25,992 nucleotides of DNA from JBAYJS01 sp041664985 (GCA_041664985.1 JBAYJS010000013.1:1-25992), one strand, 5' to 3'. Positions 14,013 to 21,332 are shown, numbered from the stretch's first letter. Notes: a model not told the origin generated them from the sequence alone. Translations and numbers: made by a program.

Positions 14013-14440
14013 CAACTTGTCACCCTGAGCCAGTCGAAGGGTGAGGGAGTTTATATGAAAATATATTATGTTTACATTCTTTTATGTTCAGATAATCATT
14101 TTTATACTGGGGTTACATCTAATTTAGAGAAAAGATTGTTTGAACATAAAAATGGTACAATAAAAAGCTGCTATACTTATAAGAGAAGGCCGGTTACTTT
14201 AAAATTTTATCAGGAATTTCAGGATGTTAGTGAAGCAATCCAGCGAGAAAAACAGGTTAAGGGGTGGACAAGGGAAAAGAAGCAGGCACTAATTGATGGC
14301 GATTTTAATAAACTTGTTATTTTGTCTTGCCGTCATAGTTCGACAAGCTCACCATGACAACTTGTCAACCTGAGCCAGTCGAAGGGTGAGGAGTTGTCAT
14401 AAGAACGTATTATGTTTACATTCTTTTATGTTCAGATAAT
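14013..14440. repeat. Direct duplication of repeat plus 5' end of the GIY-YIG gene
   Basis: The stretch 14013-14096 (repeat, start codon and the first 14 codons of the GIY-YIG gene) recurs at 14358-14440 with a few changes. The last 33 bases, 14064-14096 and 14408-14440, are identical. The second copy has no intact start codon and the similarity stops abruptly, leaving a truncated copy. The shared repeat core is CCTGAGCCAGTCGAAGGGTG. Confidence 0.85.
14055..14357 (+). CDS. GIY-YIG nuclease superfamily protein (UPF0213-like)
   Basis: A 100-residue single-domain protein: YYVYILLCSDNHFYTGVTSNLEKRLFEHK gives the GIY/YIG pair (VYI...YTG), the catalytic-Arg region and the following helix. AIQREKQVKGW is the usual later block with the catalytic Glu. 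Stand-alone proteins of this type are related to the UvrC N-terminal and SLX1 nuclease domains; their cellular role is poorly known. GGGAG from the flanking repeat lies 5 nt before the ATG and may serve as ribosome site. The last residues, CRHSSTSSP, are encoded by a flanking repeat (GTCATAGTTCGACAAGCTCA at 14331-14350), so the native C-terminus may have been replaced. Confidence 0.85.
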   Translation: MKIYYVYILLCSDNHFYTGVTSNLEKRLFEHKNGTIKSCYTYKRRPVTLKFYQEFQDVSEAIQREKQVKGWTREKKQALIDGDFNKLVILSCRHSSTSSP

Positions 14441-14471
14441 TCTGTTCAACATTTAATCCTGTATTTAAATT

Positions 14472-14768
14472 ATGCCATTTATCAAGGTTGAAAAATTATT
14501 AGACAAATCAATTCAAAAAGCCGGGATTTCCAGCCAGCTTTATTCAGTCCAGGTTTTGGATGAATTTTTGCCCGTAATGAAAAAATTTTTTGGCGAGCAA
14601 ACAATTAAAAAAATAAAACCGCTATATCTGAAAGAAGGGGTTTTATCAGTGGCTTGCTTGTCTTCGGTTTTAGCCGAGGATTTGAAAAATCAGGAAAAAA
14701 GAATTTTGAACGAACTGAATCGGCCGTACAAAGAAAAAGTGGTTTTGAAATTAAGATTTTTGGCTTAA
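14472..14768 (+). CDS. DUF721 / DciA-like protein
   Basis: A 98-residue protein fitting the DUF721 pattern: an N-terminal helix with LLDKSIQKAGI, a middle VxxxFxxxxG region (KKFFGEQTIKKIKPLYLKEGVLSVACLSSVLAEDLKNQEKRIL) and a C-terminal VVLKLRFL strand. The GVLSVACxSSxxAxxL block, corresponding to the GxLxVxxxSxxxAxEL family signature, is the strongest evidence. DciA proteins of this family load or assist the replicative helicase in bacteria lacking DnaC/DnaI. Whether this short version does so is inferred from family membership only. It lies just after the truncated GIY-YIG duplicate. Confidence 0.7.
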   Translation: MPFIKVEKLLDKSIQKAGISSQLYSVQVLDEFLPVMKKFFGEQTIKKIKPLYLKEGVLSVACLSSVLAEDLKNQEKRILNELNRPYKEKVVLKLRFLA

Positions 14769-14776
14769 AGTTTTTT

Positions 14777-14809
14777 AAAAAAAAGACCTTAAGATTTCGG
14801 TCTTAAGGT
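14777..14809 (-). terminator. Terminator of the minus-strand orphan gene
   Basis: ACCTTAAGA (14786-14794) and TCTTAAGGT (14801-14809) form a perfect 9-bp stem with a 6-nt loop. Eight A at 14777-14784 become the T-tail on the minus strand, immediately after the stop at 14810. Plus-strand transcripts from the DUF721 gene would meet the same hairpin with a poorer tail. Confidence 0.85.
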
Positions 14810-15337
14810 TTAGTCTTCAAATTCCGGCAGCTCTGCCTCCGAAGCTTGCTGCCAGTCAGTTACGATTTGTCCGAAGTCGCCCTCGACAATGGCCACGGTC
14901 ACAGAAATGACAGTGGTGCCGTTTTTGGTGACCATTATCACACACTCAACTTCGCGTTCACGCAATCCCGAGTTCCAGGCATCGGTGACAACAAGGATGT
15001 CACCCAACCGGCGGGTTTGGCCGCTGCCAGAAATTGCATTGGCCATCTTGATTACCGGACCGGAAGCGGTGACTTCGCCCCGAGGAACTTGCCGCCGTTC
15101 GGCATCAAGCTCGGCTGGCAGCGCCGGCAAATCAGGCTTGGGCTTGGCCCAAAGTTCCAGAGTCACGCCGTTGTCAGGCAGGCTGGGGTGGCCAAACGGC
15201 TTGTTCAAAAAGCTGCTGTCAAAGCCAGTCTCATTGAAATCGTCGATGATGTCGGGCACGGCGTTAATGCCCTCCCGGCGCCGGCACCACGGGTACTTCT
15301 CGGTAAAGAACTTCCTCTTTCTTTCTGCTGCGGTCAT
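14810..15337 (-). CDS. Hypothetical protein, unrecognised family
   Basis: A 175-residue soluble-looking protein. The N-terminus is basic (MTAAERKRKFFTEKYPWCRRREG), the middle is rich in Pro and Gly (KPKPDLPALPAELDAERRQVPRGE), and the C-terminal third looks like beta strands (ILVVTDAW, ECVIMVTKNGTTVISVTVAIV) before an acidic tail. No catalytic motif was recognised. Expression evidence is strong: GGGAGGA lies 7 nt before the ATG, a consensus promoter lies upstream, and a terminator follows. GC-rich codon use resembles the 6139-10614 block and differs from the flanking AT-rich genes. It is the only minus-strand gene here outside the left-end pair. Confidence 0.7.
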   Translation of the reverse strand: MTAAERKRKFFTEKYPWCRRREGINAVPDIIDDFNETGFDSSFLNKPFGHPSLPDNGVTLELWAKPKPDLPALPAELDAERRQVPRGEVTASGPVIKMANAISGSGQTRRLGDILVVTDAWNSGLREREVECVIMVTKNGTTVISVTVAIVEGDFGQIVTDWQQASEAELPEFED

Positions 15338-15409
15338 TCTGTGTTCCTCCCTAAGTCTTACTGCGTTACGTTTTGGTTTCAGCTGTTTTCTGATGGCAAT
15401 TAGTTTTAT

Positions 15410-15438
15410 ATCTTAGCCGTAAAAGTCATTTTTGTCAA
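15410..15438 (-). promoter_or_regulatory. Consensus promoter of the orphan gene
   Basis: On the minus strand: TTGACA (15438-15433), a 17-nt spacer and TAAGAT (15415-15410). It leaves a leader of roughly 65 nt before the ATG at 15337. It lacks the TTTTGGGAAA spacer element of P1-P3. It abuts the start of the divergent MEMO1-AMMECR1 gene. Confidence 0.75.
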
Positions 15439-15444
15439 TAGATT

Positions 15445-16956
15445 ATGGTAAAAAAATATCTATTTTTTCTGTTGGTGATTTTAGCTTTGGCAGTGGCTTT
15501 AGTGGCTGGTTTAACGGTTTATTTCTATTACCAACCGGCAGTTTTATCAAAAAATAATAAAGATAATAATATGACCAAAAAAGAAATCATTCGTCAGCCT
15601 GCCGTTGCCGGTAGTTTTTATTCAGCAGATATTAATGAATTAAGTTCAATGATTGATCAGTTTTTGGCAAAAGTGCCATCAGAGACTGCCAGTGGTACGC
15701 CCAGAATTTTGATTGTGCCTCATGCCGGTTTGGAATATTCCGGCCAGGTGGCGGCGTATAGTTTTAGACAGTTGGTTGGCTCAGACATAAAAAAAGCAAT
15801 TATCATTGGTCCGTCTCATCATTTTGCCGATTCGGGCTTATTTTTGTCCGGCGCCAGTCAGTGGCAAACACCGCTTGGTTTGGTAAAAATTGCTGATTTG
15901 AATCAAACACTTTCCGGACAAAATAATTTTTTTGTCAGCGAAAAAATTCATCAGCCCGAGCACGCTTTGGAAATTGAAGTGCCATTTTTGCAAACCGTAA
16001 TTTCTGACGTCGAAATTGTGCCAATCATTGTCGGTCAATTAAATACCAATCAGCGCTTAGGCTTTGCCTCAATTTTAAATAAATATTTGGACGACCAAAC
16101 GGTATTAATCGTCAGCGTTGATCTGTCGCATTATCATACTCAAACTAAAGCACTGGATTTGGATAATTTATCAATCAAACATATTTTGGCTTTAGACAGC
16201 GTCAATATTTTAAACGACGAAATTGATGCGCCCTGGGCTGTGGCTTCGGTTTTGGAATTAGCCAAACAAAACAATTGGCAGGCCAAGTTATTAAAACATG
16301 CAACCTCTGGTGATATTACCGGTGACCAGTTGTCAGTGGTCGGATATGGGGCGGTGGGATTTTATGGAGAAGTTAAAAATAAGAAATCAGAGATCAGAGA
16401 TCAGAGATCAGAAATTAGTGATGAATATACGGTTGCAGAAAAGACCGAATTGTTGCAATTGGCCAGAACGACGCTGGAGCAGTATTTAAAGACCGGCAAA
16501 ACTTATCAGCCAGAAATTACCAATCAAAAGTTTTTTCAAAAGCGCGGAGTTTTTGTAACTTTGAATAAAAATAGCCAGCTCCGGGGCTGCATCGGCTACA
16601 TTGAACCGATTAAACCTTTGATTGAAGCGGTAATTGATAATGCAATTTCTGCCGCTGTTTCTGATCCCAGGTTTAAGCCGGTAAACGCTTCTGAACTCAA
16701 AGACATTGAAATTGAAATTTCAATTTTAACTTTGCCAAAAGCCGATACCATTGAAAATATCAGTCAAAATAAATTGGGCGCGATTTTGGAAAATGGCAGC
16801 CGCGGCGCGACCTATCTGCCTCAAGTTTGGCAGGCAGTAACTGGCCCGGATGATTTTTTCACCAGTCTGTGTTTTAAAGCCGGGCTGGGAGCAAATTGTT
16901 TTGCCGACCCAAAAACCAAAGTTTCTTCCTATCAAGCGATTGTTTTTGGGGAGTAA
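15445..16956 (+). CDS. Membrane-anchored MEMO1-AMMECR1 fusion protein (AmmeMemoRadiSam type)
   Basis: A 503-residue protein in three parts. Residues 5-31 form one transmembrane or signal-anchor helix. Residues about 50-310 are a MEMO1 domain (class III extradiol dioxygenase fold): RQPAVAGSFYSAD, LIVPHAGLEYSGQVAAYSF, IIGPSHHF, HALEIEVPFLQ, SVDLSHYH and HATSGDITGDQLSVVGYGA. From about 330 an AMMECR1 domain follows, with RGVFVTLNKNSQLRGCIGYIEP. The two domains often occur with a radical SAM protein; none is in this window. Biochemical role is unsettled. The linker near 311-328 (KNKKSEIRDQRSEIS) is built from short tandem repeats. The anchor suggests an extracytoplasmic position, unusual for a family usually described as cytosolic; ATG 15571 (MTKKEI) would give a soluble form. 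Confidence 0.85.
   Translation: MVKKYLFFLLVILALAVALVAGLTVYFYYQPAVLSKNNKDNNMTKKEIIRQPAVAGSFYSADINELSSMIDQFLAKVPSETASGTPRILIVPHAGLEYSGQVAAYSFRQLVGSDIKKAIIIGPSHHFADSGLFLSGASQWQTPLGLVKIADLNQTLSGQNNFFVSEKIHQPEHALEIEVPFLQTVISDVEIVPIIVGQLNTNQRLGFASILNKYLDDQTVLIVSVDLSHYHTQTKALDLDNLSIKHILALDSVNILNDEIDAPWAVASVLELAKQNNWQAKLLKHATSGDITGDQLSVVGYGAVGFYGEVKNKKSEIRDQRSEISDEYTVAEKTELLQLARTTLEQYLKTGKTYQPEITNQKFFQKRGVFVTLNKNSQLRGCIGYIEPIKPLIEAVIDNAISAAVSDPRFKPVNASELKDIEIEISILTLPKADTIENISQNKLGAILENGSRGATYLPQVWQAVTGPDDFFTSLCFKAGLGANCFADPKTKVSSYQAIVFGE
16388..16408. repeat. Three tandem 7-nt repeats at the MEMO1-AMMECR1 domain junction
   Basis: CAGAGAT occurs three times in a row, flanked by AAGAAAT and CAGAAAT. 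The encoded KSEIRDQRSEI peptide sits exactly between the two domains and resembles the peptide from the 14-nt repeats in the helicase-nuclease gene. Confidence 0.75.
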
Positions 16957-17007
16957 CTTTGAATCAAAATTAAAAAATTTCGGCTGATTTTTTTGGGTTT
17001 TTTCAGT

Positions 17008-17036
17008 TTGTCATATCTATTTGTTTTTGTTATAAT
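17008..17036 (+). promoter_or_regulatory. Promoter of the membrane protein-pheS unit
   Basis: TTGTCA (17008-17013), a 17-nt spacer and a perfect TATAAT (17031-17036). The ATG at 17046 is 9 nt after the -10, so the leader is nearly absent. Confidence 0.75.
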
Positions 17037-17045
17037 AAATTCAGC

Positions 17046-17492
17046 ATGAGGTTTAAACTTTTTTTAGGACTAATCGTTTTTGGTACCATTTTGGCTTGGT
17101 TAAGCTGGGGGATGGTGATTTTTTATTTTGACCCCGGTCAGGCCGGATTTACCGGTGTTATCCTTTTCTTTGTCAGCTTATTTTTAGCTTTGTCGGGCTT
17201 ACTGTTTTTACTGATTGATTTGGTCAAAGCCAAATTGGCCAAAGACCAACTTTTGCTTTATCGCATCAGAGTTTCAATTCGCCATTCGATTTTATTTACC
17301 GTTATTGTTTTAGGTTGGGCTTTATTAAAAAGTCAGAGTTTACTGCGGTGGTGGAATTTTTTACTTTTAGTTTTAGCTTTAACCGTTTTGGAATTTTTCT
17401 TTATTTCAACCCAAAAACAAAAGAATAATTATGAACGAGAAACTTACCCAGATCAAGACCCAATTTACCCAACAGATCAGTCAAGTCTCTGA
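17046..17492 (+). CDS. Four-helix membrane protein of unknown function
   Basis: A 148-residue protein with four hydrophobic segments (about residues 4-28, 35-60, 82-96 and 103-122), a short basic cytoplasmic loop (KAKLAKDQLLLYRIRVSIRH) and a polar tail rich in Tyr, Asp and Pro. No family was recognised. It begins right after a strong promoter. Its last 62 bases overlap the start of pheS in another frame, so both genes are probably on one message and translation may be coupled. It may serve mainly as the promoter-proximal gene of the pheS unit; no link to tRNA charging can be shown. Confidence 0.65.
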   Translation: MRFKLFLGLIVFGTILAWLSWGMVIFYFDPGQAGFTGVILFFVSLFLALSGLLFLLIDLVKAKLAKDQLLLYRIRVSIRHSILFTVIVLGWALLKSQSLLRWWNFLLLVLALTVLEFFFISTQKQKNNYERETYPDQDPIYPTDQSSL

Positions 17493-18462
17493 TTTAGCGG
17501 TTTTGGAACAATTGGAAATAAAATACCTCGGCCGAAAAGCCGGGGAGTTGACTAATGTCTTGCGCGGTTTGAAAGATTTATCAGAAGCTGAGCGCCGCGA
17601 AATTGGTGGGCAGGCCAATGAGTTGAAAAAAGAAATTGAACAAAAAATCAATGAAGTCCGCCAGTCGCTAAAAGGCCAGGCTGTGGGCAATGAATTTTTA
17701 GATATTACTTTGCCGGGTGTTCAAACAGCTGAAGGCCATTTGCATTTAATGACCCAGGCAATTTCGGAAATTGCCGAAATTTTTGAGCGAATCGGTTTTG
17801 TCCGGCGCCGCTATCCGGAAGTTGAATGGGATTGGTATGCATTTGAAGCTTTGAATATGCCACCCAATCATCCGGCCAGAGACGAATGGGAAACTTTTTT
17901 TATTGACAAAACGCCGGTTGGCCCAAAAGGCCAAAGGATTTTGACGCCGCATACTTCTTCGGGTCAGGTGCGAGAAATGGAAAGAAAAAAATTACCAATC
18001 AGAATGATTAATATCTCAACTTGTTATCGCCGGCAAATTGACGCTTCGCATGCGCCGATGTTTCACCAGTTTGAAGGTTTATTGATTGATAAAGATATCA
18101 GCATTGCCGACTTGAAAGGCACACTGGATTATTTTGCCAAACAATTTTTTGGTCCGGACCGGCAAGCGCGGATTCGGCCGTTTCATTTTCAATTTACCGA
18201 ACCAAGCTTTGAAGTGGATGTGACCTGCGGCGTGTGTAAAGGCGCTGGTTGTAAACTCTGTAAATCCGGCTGGGTGGAAATTGGGGGAGCTGGCATGGTT
18301 CATCCTAACGTTTTGAAGGCCGGCGGGCTGGATCCAAAAAAATATTCCGGTTTTGCTTTTGGCTGGGGCGTGGAACGTTGCTACCTAATGAAAGCCGGTT
18401 TGAGTATTCCCGATATTCGGATGTTATATCAAAATGATTTGCGATTTTTGAAACAATTCTAG
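17431..18462 (+). CDS. pheS: Phenylalanyl-tRNA synthetase alpha subunit
   Basis: The 343-residue catalytic subunit of the alpha2-beta2 class II enzyme charging tRNA-Phe. The N-terminal helical arm (LEQLEIKYLGRKAGELTNVLRGL) is the usual PheS tRNA-contacting coiled coil and supports the 17431 start despite the 62-nt overlap with the upstream gene. Class II motifs are clear: NHPARDEWETFFI, LTPHTSSGQVREM, STCYRRQIDASHAPMFHQFEGLLID and GFAFGWGVERCYLM near the end. A Cys cluster, CGVCKGAGCKLC, lies before motif 3, in a position common in bacterial PheS. It ends 6 nt before the repeat unit that separates it from pheT. Confidence 0.95.
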   Translation: MNEKLTQIKTQFTQQISQVSDLAVLEQLEIKYLGRKAGELTNVLRGLKDLSEAERREIGGQANELKKEIEQKINEVRQSLKGQAVGNEFLDITLPGVQTAEGHLHLMTQAISEIAEIFERIGFVRRRYPEVEWDWYAFEALNMPPNHPARDEWETFFIDKTPVGPKGQRILTPHTSSGQVREMERKKLPIRMINISTCYRRQIDASHAPMFHQFEGLLIDKDISIADLKGTLDYFAKQFFGPDRQARIRPFHFQFTEPSFEVDVTCGVCKGAGCKLCKSGWVEIGGAGMVHPNVLKAGGLDPKKYSGFAFGWGVERCYLMKAGLSIPDIRMLYQNDLRFLKQF

Positions 18463-18468
18463 TCTTTT

Positions 18469-18928
18469 GTCATTTCGACCAACCCCGAGGCGACCTCGAT
18501 TAAAATAAGTTGAGTCGAGGGGGCGCGGAGAAATCCCTTAAAGTATGGTCAAAGATTATTATGTTTATATTATGGCTTCGGCTTCGGGGACGCTTTATGT
18601 TGGAATGACAAATAATTTAGCAAGAAGGGCTTGGGAGCATAAAAATGAAGTAGTTGAAGGATTCACTAAGAAATACGGTTGTAAGAAGCTAGTTTATTAT
18701 GAGGTTGGATCGGATGTGCTTGGAGTGATAGCGAGAGAAAAACAAATAAAAAGATGGAATCGAAAAAAGAAAGAATTTCTAATAAGAACAATTAATCCGG
18801 GCTGGAAAGATCTAAGTAATGAAATTTTAAATTAAAACATTCGTCAGCTCAACCGATTTCAAGGTTATATTCGGAGAGTAAAGAGATTCCTCCACTCCAA
18901 AACTTACCTGTGGCACGGTCGGAATGAC
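18469..18928. mobile_element. Repeat-bounded GIY-YIG unit inserted between pheS and pheT
   Basis: GTCATTTCGACC (18469-18480) and GGTCGGAATGAC (18917-18928) are inverted repeats matching at 11 of 12 positions. Inside them, GGAGAAATCCCTT (18527-18539) and AAGAGATTCCTCC (18881-18893) are a second, imperfect inverted pair. The left end also has a CCTCGA/TCGAGG stem (18494-18520). The GIY-YIG gene fills the middle. No transposase is present. Confidence 0.6.
18545..18835 (+). CDS. GIY-YIG nuclease superfamily protein (UPF0213-like)
   Basis: A 96-residue protein with YYVYIMASASGTLYVGMTNNLARRAWEHK (GIY/YIG pair and the Arg-containing helix), KKLVYYE, and IAREKQIKRWNRKKKEFLI carrying the catalytic-type Glu. 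It is closer to the family consensus than the copy at 14055, and its C-terminus (NPGWKDLSNEIL) is intact. The two copies have clearly diverged, so they are not a recent duplication of each other. It sits inside an inverted-repeat unit that splits pheS from pheT. The cellular role of such stand-alone domains is unknown; a part in spreading the flanking repeats is an inference from position. Confidence 0.88.
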   Translation: MVKDYYVYIMASASGTLYVGMTNNLARRAWEHKNEVVEGFTKKYGCKKLVYYEVGSDVLGVIAREKQIKRWNRKKKEFLIRTINPGWKDLSNEILN

Positions 18929-18956
18929 AAAAAGGGAAAAACGATAAATTATAATT

Positions 18957-21332
18957 ATGAATCTAAAAATATCTTACAATTGGCTTAAAGAATATTTGCC
19001 CACCAAAAAATCGGTGCAAGAAGTGGCAAAAGAGTTGTCATTAAAAGGCATGAGCGTGGAACGAATTGAAACGATCAGCTCAGATTTTAAAAATATTATT
19101 ACGGCAAAGATTTTAGAGATCAGCAAACATCCCAATGCCGATAAATTGCAATTGGCAACTGTTGATACGGGTAAAGAAAAATTAACCGTGGTTTGTGGTG
19201 CGCCAAATATTATGCCAGGCCAAATCATACCGTTTGCCCAAATTGGCGCTGAAGTTTTTGATTCAGCCAATGCCGGTGCAAGTTGGGTGGTGCAAAAAGC
19301 CAAAATTCGGGGTATTGAAAGTAATGGCATGCTTTGCTCACAAAAAGAATTGGGACTGGGTCAAGATCACAGCGGCATTATGATTTTGGCACCGGGTACG
19401 CCCATTGGTAAACCATTGGCAGAAATTATTCCAACTGATTATATATTTGATATTGAAATCACTTCAAATCGGCCTGATGCGATGTCGGTGGTTGGTTTGG
19501 CACGCGAAGCGGCCGCGGCTTTAGGGATAAAATTAAACTGGAAAGAACCTAAACCAAATTTAAAAATTACCGATAAATTGCCTCTTGCCGTGGAAGTTAA
19601 AGAACAAAAATTGTGCAGCCGGTATCTTGGCGTAGTCATGACTGACGTAAAAGTCGGCCCGTCGCCTTTATGGCTGCAATTAAGGCTTTTGGCTTCGGGT
19701 TTAAGACCAATCAATAATTTAGTGGATATTACCAATTATGTTTTACTGGAATATGGCCGGCCGCTTCATGTTTTTGATTATGAAAAAATTTCGGGCAATA
19801 AAATCATTGTTCGCCAAGCCAAAGCCGGTGAAAAGATTTTGGCTTTGGATGGTAAAACCTATGATTTAAAACCAAATCATTTAGTTATTGCTGATTCTAA
19901 AGTCCCAGTGGCCATTGCCGGTATTATGGGCGGAGAGGAGTCAGCGGCGACGGAAAAAACCAAAACCATTATTTTTGAGGCGGCAATTTTTGACCCGGTT
20001 TTAATTCGCAAAACTTCGCGTGAACTGAATTTGCGTTCAGATTCATCCGATTTGTTTGAAAAGGGTTTGCAGCCCAAAAGCGCCATGATTGGTATTTTGC
20101 GCGCCATTGAATTGACCCAGCAAATTGCCGGCGGCAAAGTGGCAAGTCAAATTGTTGACAGTAATAAAAAAGAATACCAACCAAACAAAATTAAATTTGA
20201 TCCAAATATTATTAAAAAACATCTGGGTATTGAAATTTCAGTTGCCCAAATTAAAAAGATTTTGCAGTCTTTGGGTTTTGGGGTTTTGGGTGCAAAAGTT
20301 TTAACGGTGGCTGTGCCTTGGTGGCGCGCGGGCGACGTGGTTTATGATTATGATTTGACCGAAGAAATTGCCAGAATCTACGGCTACCATAATTTACCCG
20401 TTTGTTTGCCGGCTGGCCAAATTCCGGTCCAACCTAAAGAACCGATCTTTTTTTGGGAAAAAATTGCCAAAGATACTCTTGGCGGTTTGGGTTTTTGTGA
20501 AGTTTACAATTACGCCATGGTTTCGGAAAAACTAATGGCCAAGGGCGGATTTGCCAAACAGCCGGCGGTAAAAATTTTTAATCCGCTCAGTGAAGACATG
20601 GAAATTATGCGCACCAGTTTATTGCCTCAAATTCTGCAAAATGTTTCCGATAATTTAAATAATTTTTCCGATATCAAAATATTTGAACTGCGAAATTTGT
20701 ATTTGCCAGCTGGCGTTAAGGAATTACCAAGCGAAATTTTGAAATTAACCGGCGCGGTTTTAACGGGCGACTTGCAAGCCTTTTTTATCACCAAAGGTTT
20801 TGTGGAGTTATTGCTGAAAAAATTAGGTCTTAAAAATTATCAATTTAAACCAACCGATCAAGCCTGCCCGCTTTGGCAAAAAAATCAAGCTTTGGATATT
20901 TATGTCGGCAATGAATTTATCGGTCAGTTTGGTTTGGTTAATGATTCGATTTTAGCTAACTACGGTTTGCAAAAGCCGGTAGTAATTTTTGATTTTAATT
21001 TTTTGGTTTTGGCCAAATTAGCCACTTTGATCAAGGCTTTTCAGCCGCTTTCCGAATTTCCCAGTGTGACTCGCGATTTAGCCATTATCGTTGATGCCAA
21101 TTTAGCTTGGCAAAATATCAATGAATTGGCCGGTCAGTTTGATAAAATGATTGTTGGGGTTGAATATCTTAATACTTTTTTGGGCAAAGATTTGGGTGAA
21201 AACAAAAAAAGCGTGGCGTTTCGGCTAACTTTTCGCTTGGCTGATCGGACTTTGAAAACTGAAGAAGTTGATTTGGTGCTTGATAAATTAGTCAAAAATT
21301 TGGCGGAAAAATTTAACGCAAAATTAAGATAA
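18957..21332 (+). CDS. pheT: Phenylalanyl-tRNA synthetase beta subunit
   Basis: A 791-residue subunit with the full bacterial domain order. First comes an N-terminal segment (ISYNWLKEYLPT), then the OB-fold tRNA-binding domain at about 40-150 (KILEISKHPNADKLQLATVDTG). The B3/B4 editing domain is at about 210-370 (RPINNLVDITNYVLLEYGRPLHVFDYEKI, IMGGEESA), and B5 at about 400-475. The catalytic-like core runs from about 480 to 690 (FCEVYNYAMVSE, NPLSEDMEIMRTSLLP), and a ferredoxin-like anticodon-binding domain closes the protein (FPSVTRDLAIIV). It pairs with PheS but is separated from pheS by the repeat-bounded GIY-YIG unit. A TATAAT lies only 1 nt before the ATG, too close for that start, so its promoter is unclear. 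Confidence 0.95.
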   Translation: MNLKISYNWLKEYLPTKKSVQEVAKELSLKGMSVERIETISSDFKNIITAKILEISKHPNADKLQLATVDTGKEKLTVVCGAPNIMPGQIIPFAQIGAEVFDSANAGASWVVQKAKIRGIESNGMLCSQKELGLGQDHSGIMILAPGTPIGKPLAEIIPTDYIFDIEITSNRPDAMSVVGLAREAAAALGIKLNWKEPKPNLKITDKLPLAVEVKEQKLCSRYLGVVMTDVKVGPSPLWLQLRLLASGLRPINNLVDITNYVLLEYGRPLHVFDYEKISGNKIIVRQAKAGEKILALDGKTYDLKPNHLVIADSKVPVAIAGIMGGEESAATEKTKTIIFEAAIFDPVLIRKTSRELNLRSDSSDLFEKGLQPKSAMIGILRAIELTQQIAGGKVASQIVDSNKKEYQPNKIKFDPNIIKKHLGIEISVAQIKKILQSLGFGVLGAKVLTVAVPWWRAGDVVYDYDLTEEIARIYGYHNLPVCLPAGQIPVQPKEPIFFWEKIAKDTLGGLGFCEVYNYAMVSEKLMAKGGFAKQPAVKIFNPLSEDMEIMRTSLLPQILQNVSDNLNNFSDIKIFELRNLYLPAGVKELPSEILKLTGAVLTGDLQAFFITKGFVELLLKKLGLKNYQFKPTDQACPLWQKNQALDIYVGNEFIGQFGLVNDSILANYGLQKPVVIFDFNFLVLAKLATLIKAFQPLSEFPSVTRDLAIIVDANLAWQNINELAGQFDKMIVGVEYLNTFLGKDLGENKKSVAFRLTFRLADRTLKTEEVDLVLDKLVKNLAEKFNAKLR

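Noticed and set aside
14846..15416. Two plus-strand frames of 185 and 175 codons opposite the orphan gene
   Set aside because: The minus-strand frame has promoter, ribosome site and terminator; the plus-strand frames have none and run through the opposite promoter region.
13333..16408. Short regularly repeated sequences considered as a CRISPR array
   Set aside because: Units are 7-14 nt, tandem without spacers, and lie inside coding frames; no cas gene is present.
17037..17430. T-box or Phe-leader regulation of pheS
   Set aside because: The promoter lies 9 nt before the first gene of the unit and pheS is internal, so there is no leader long enough for a T-box or leader peptide.
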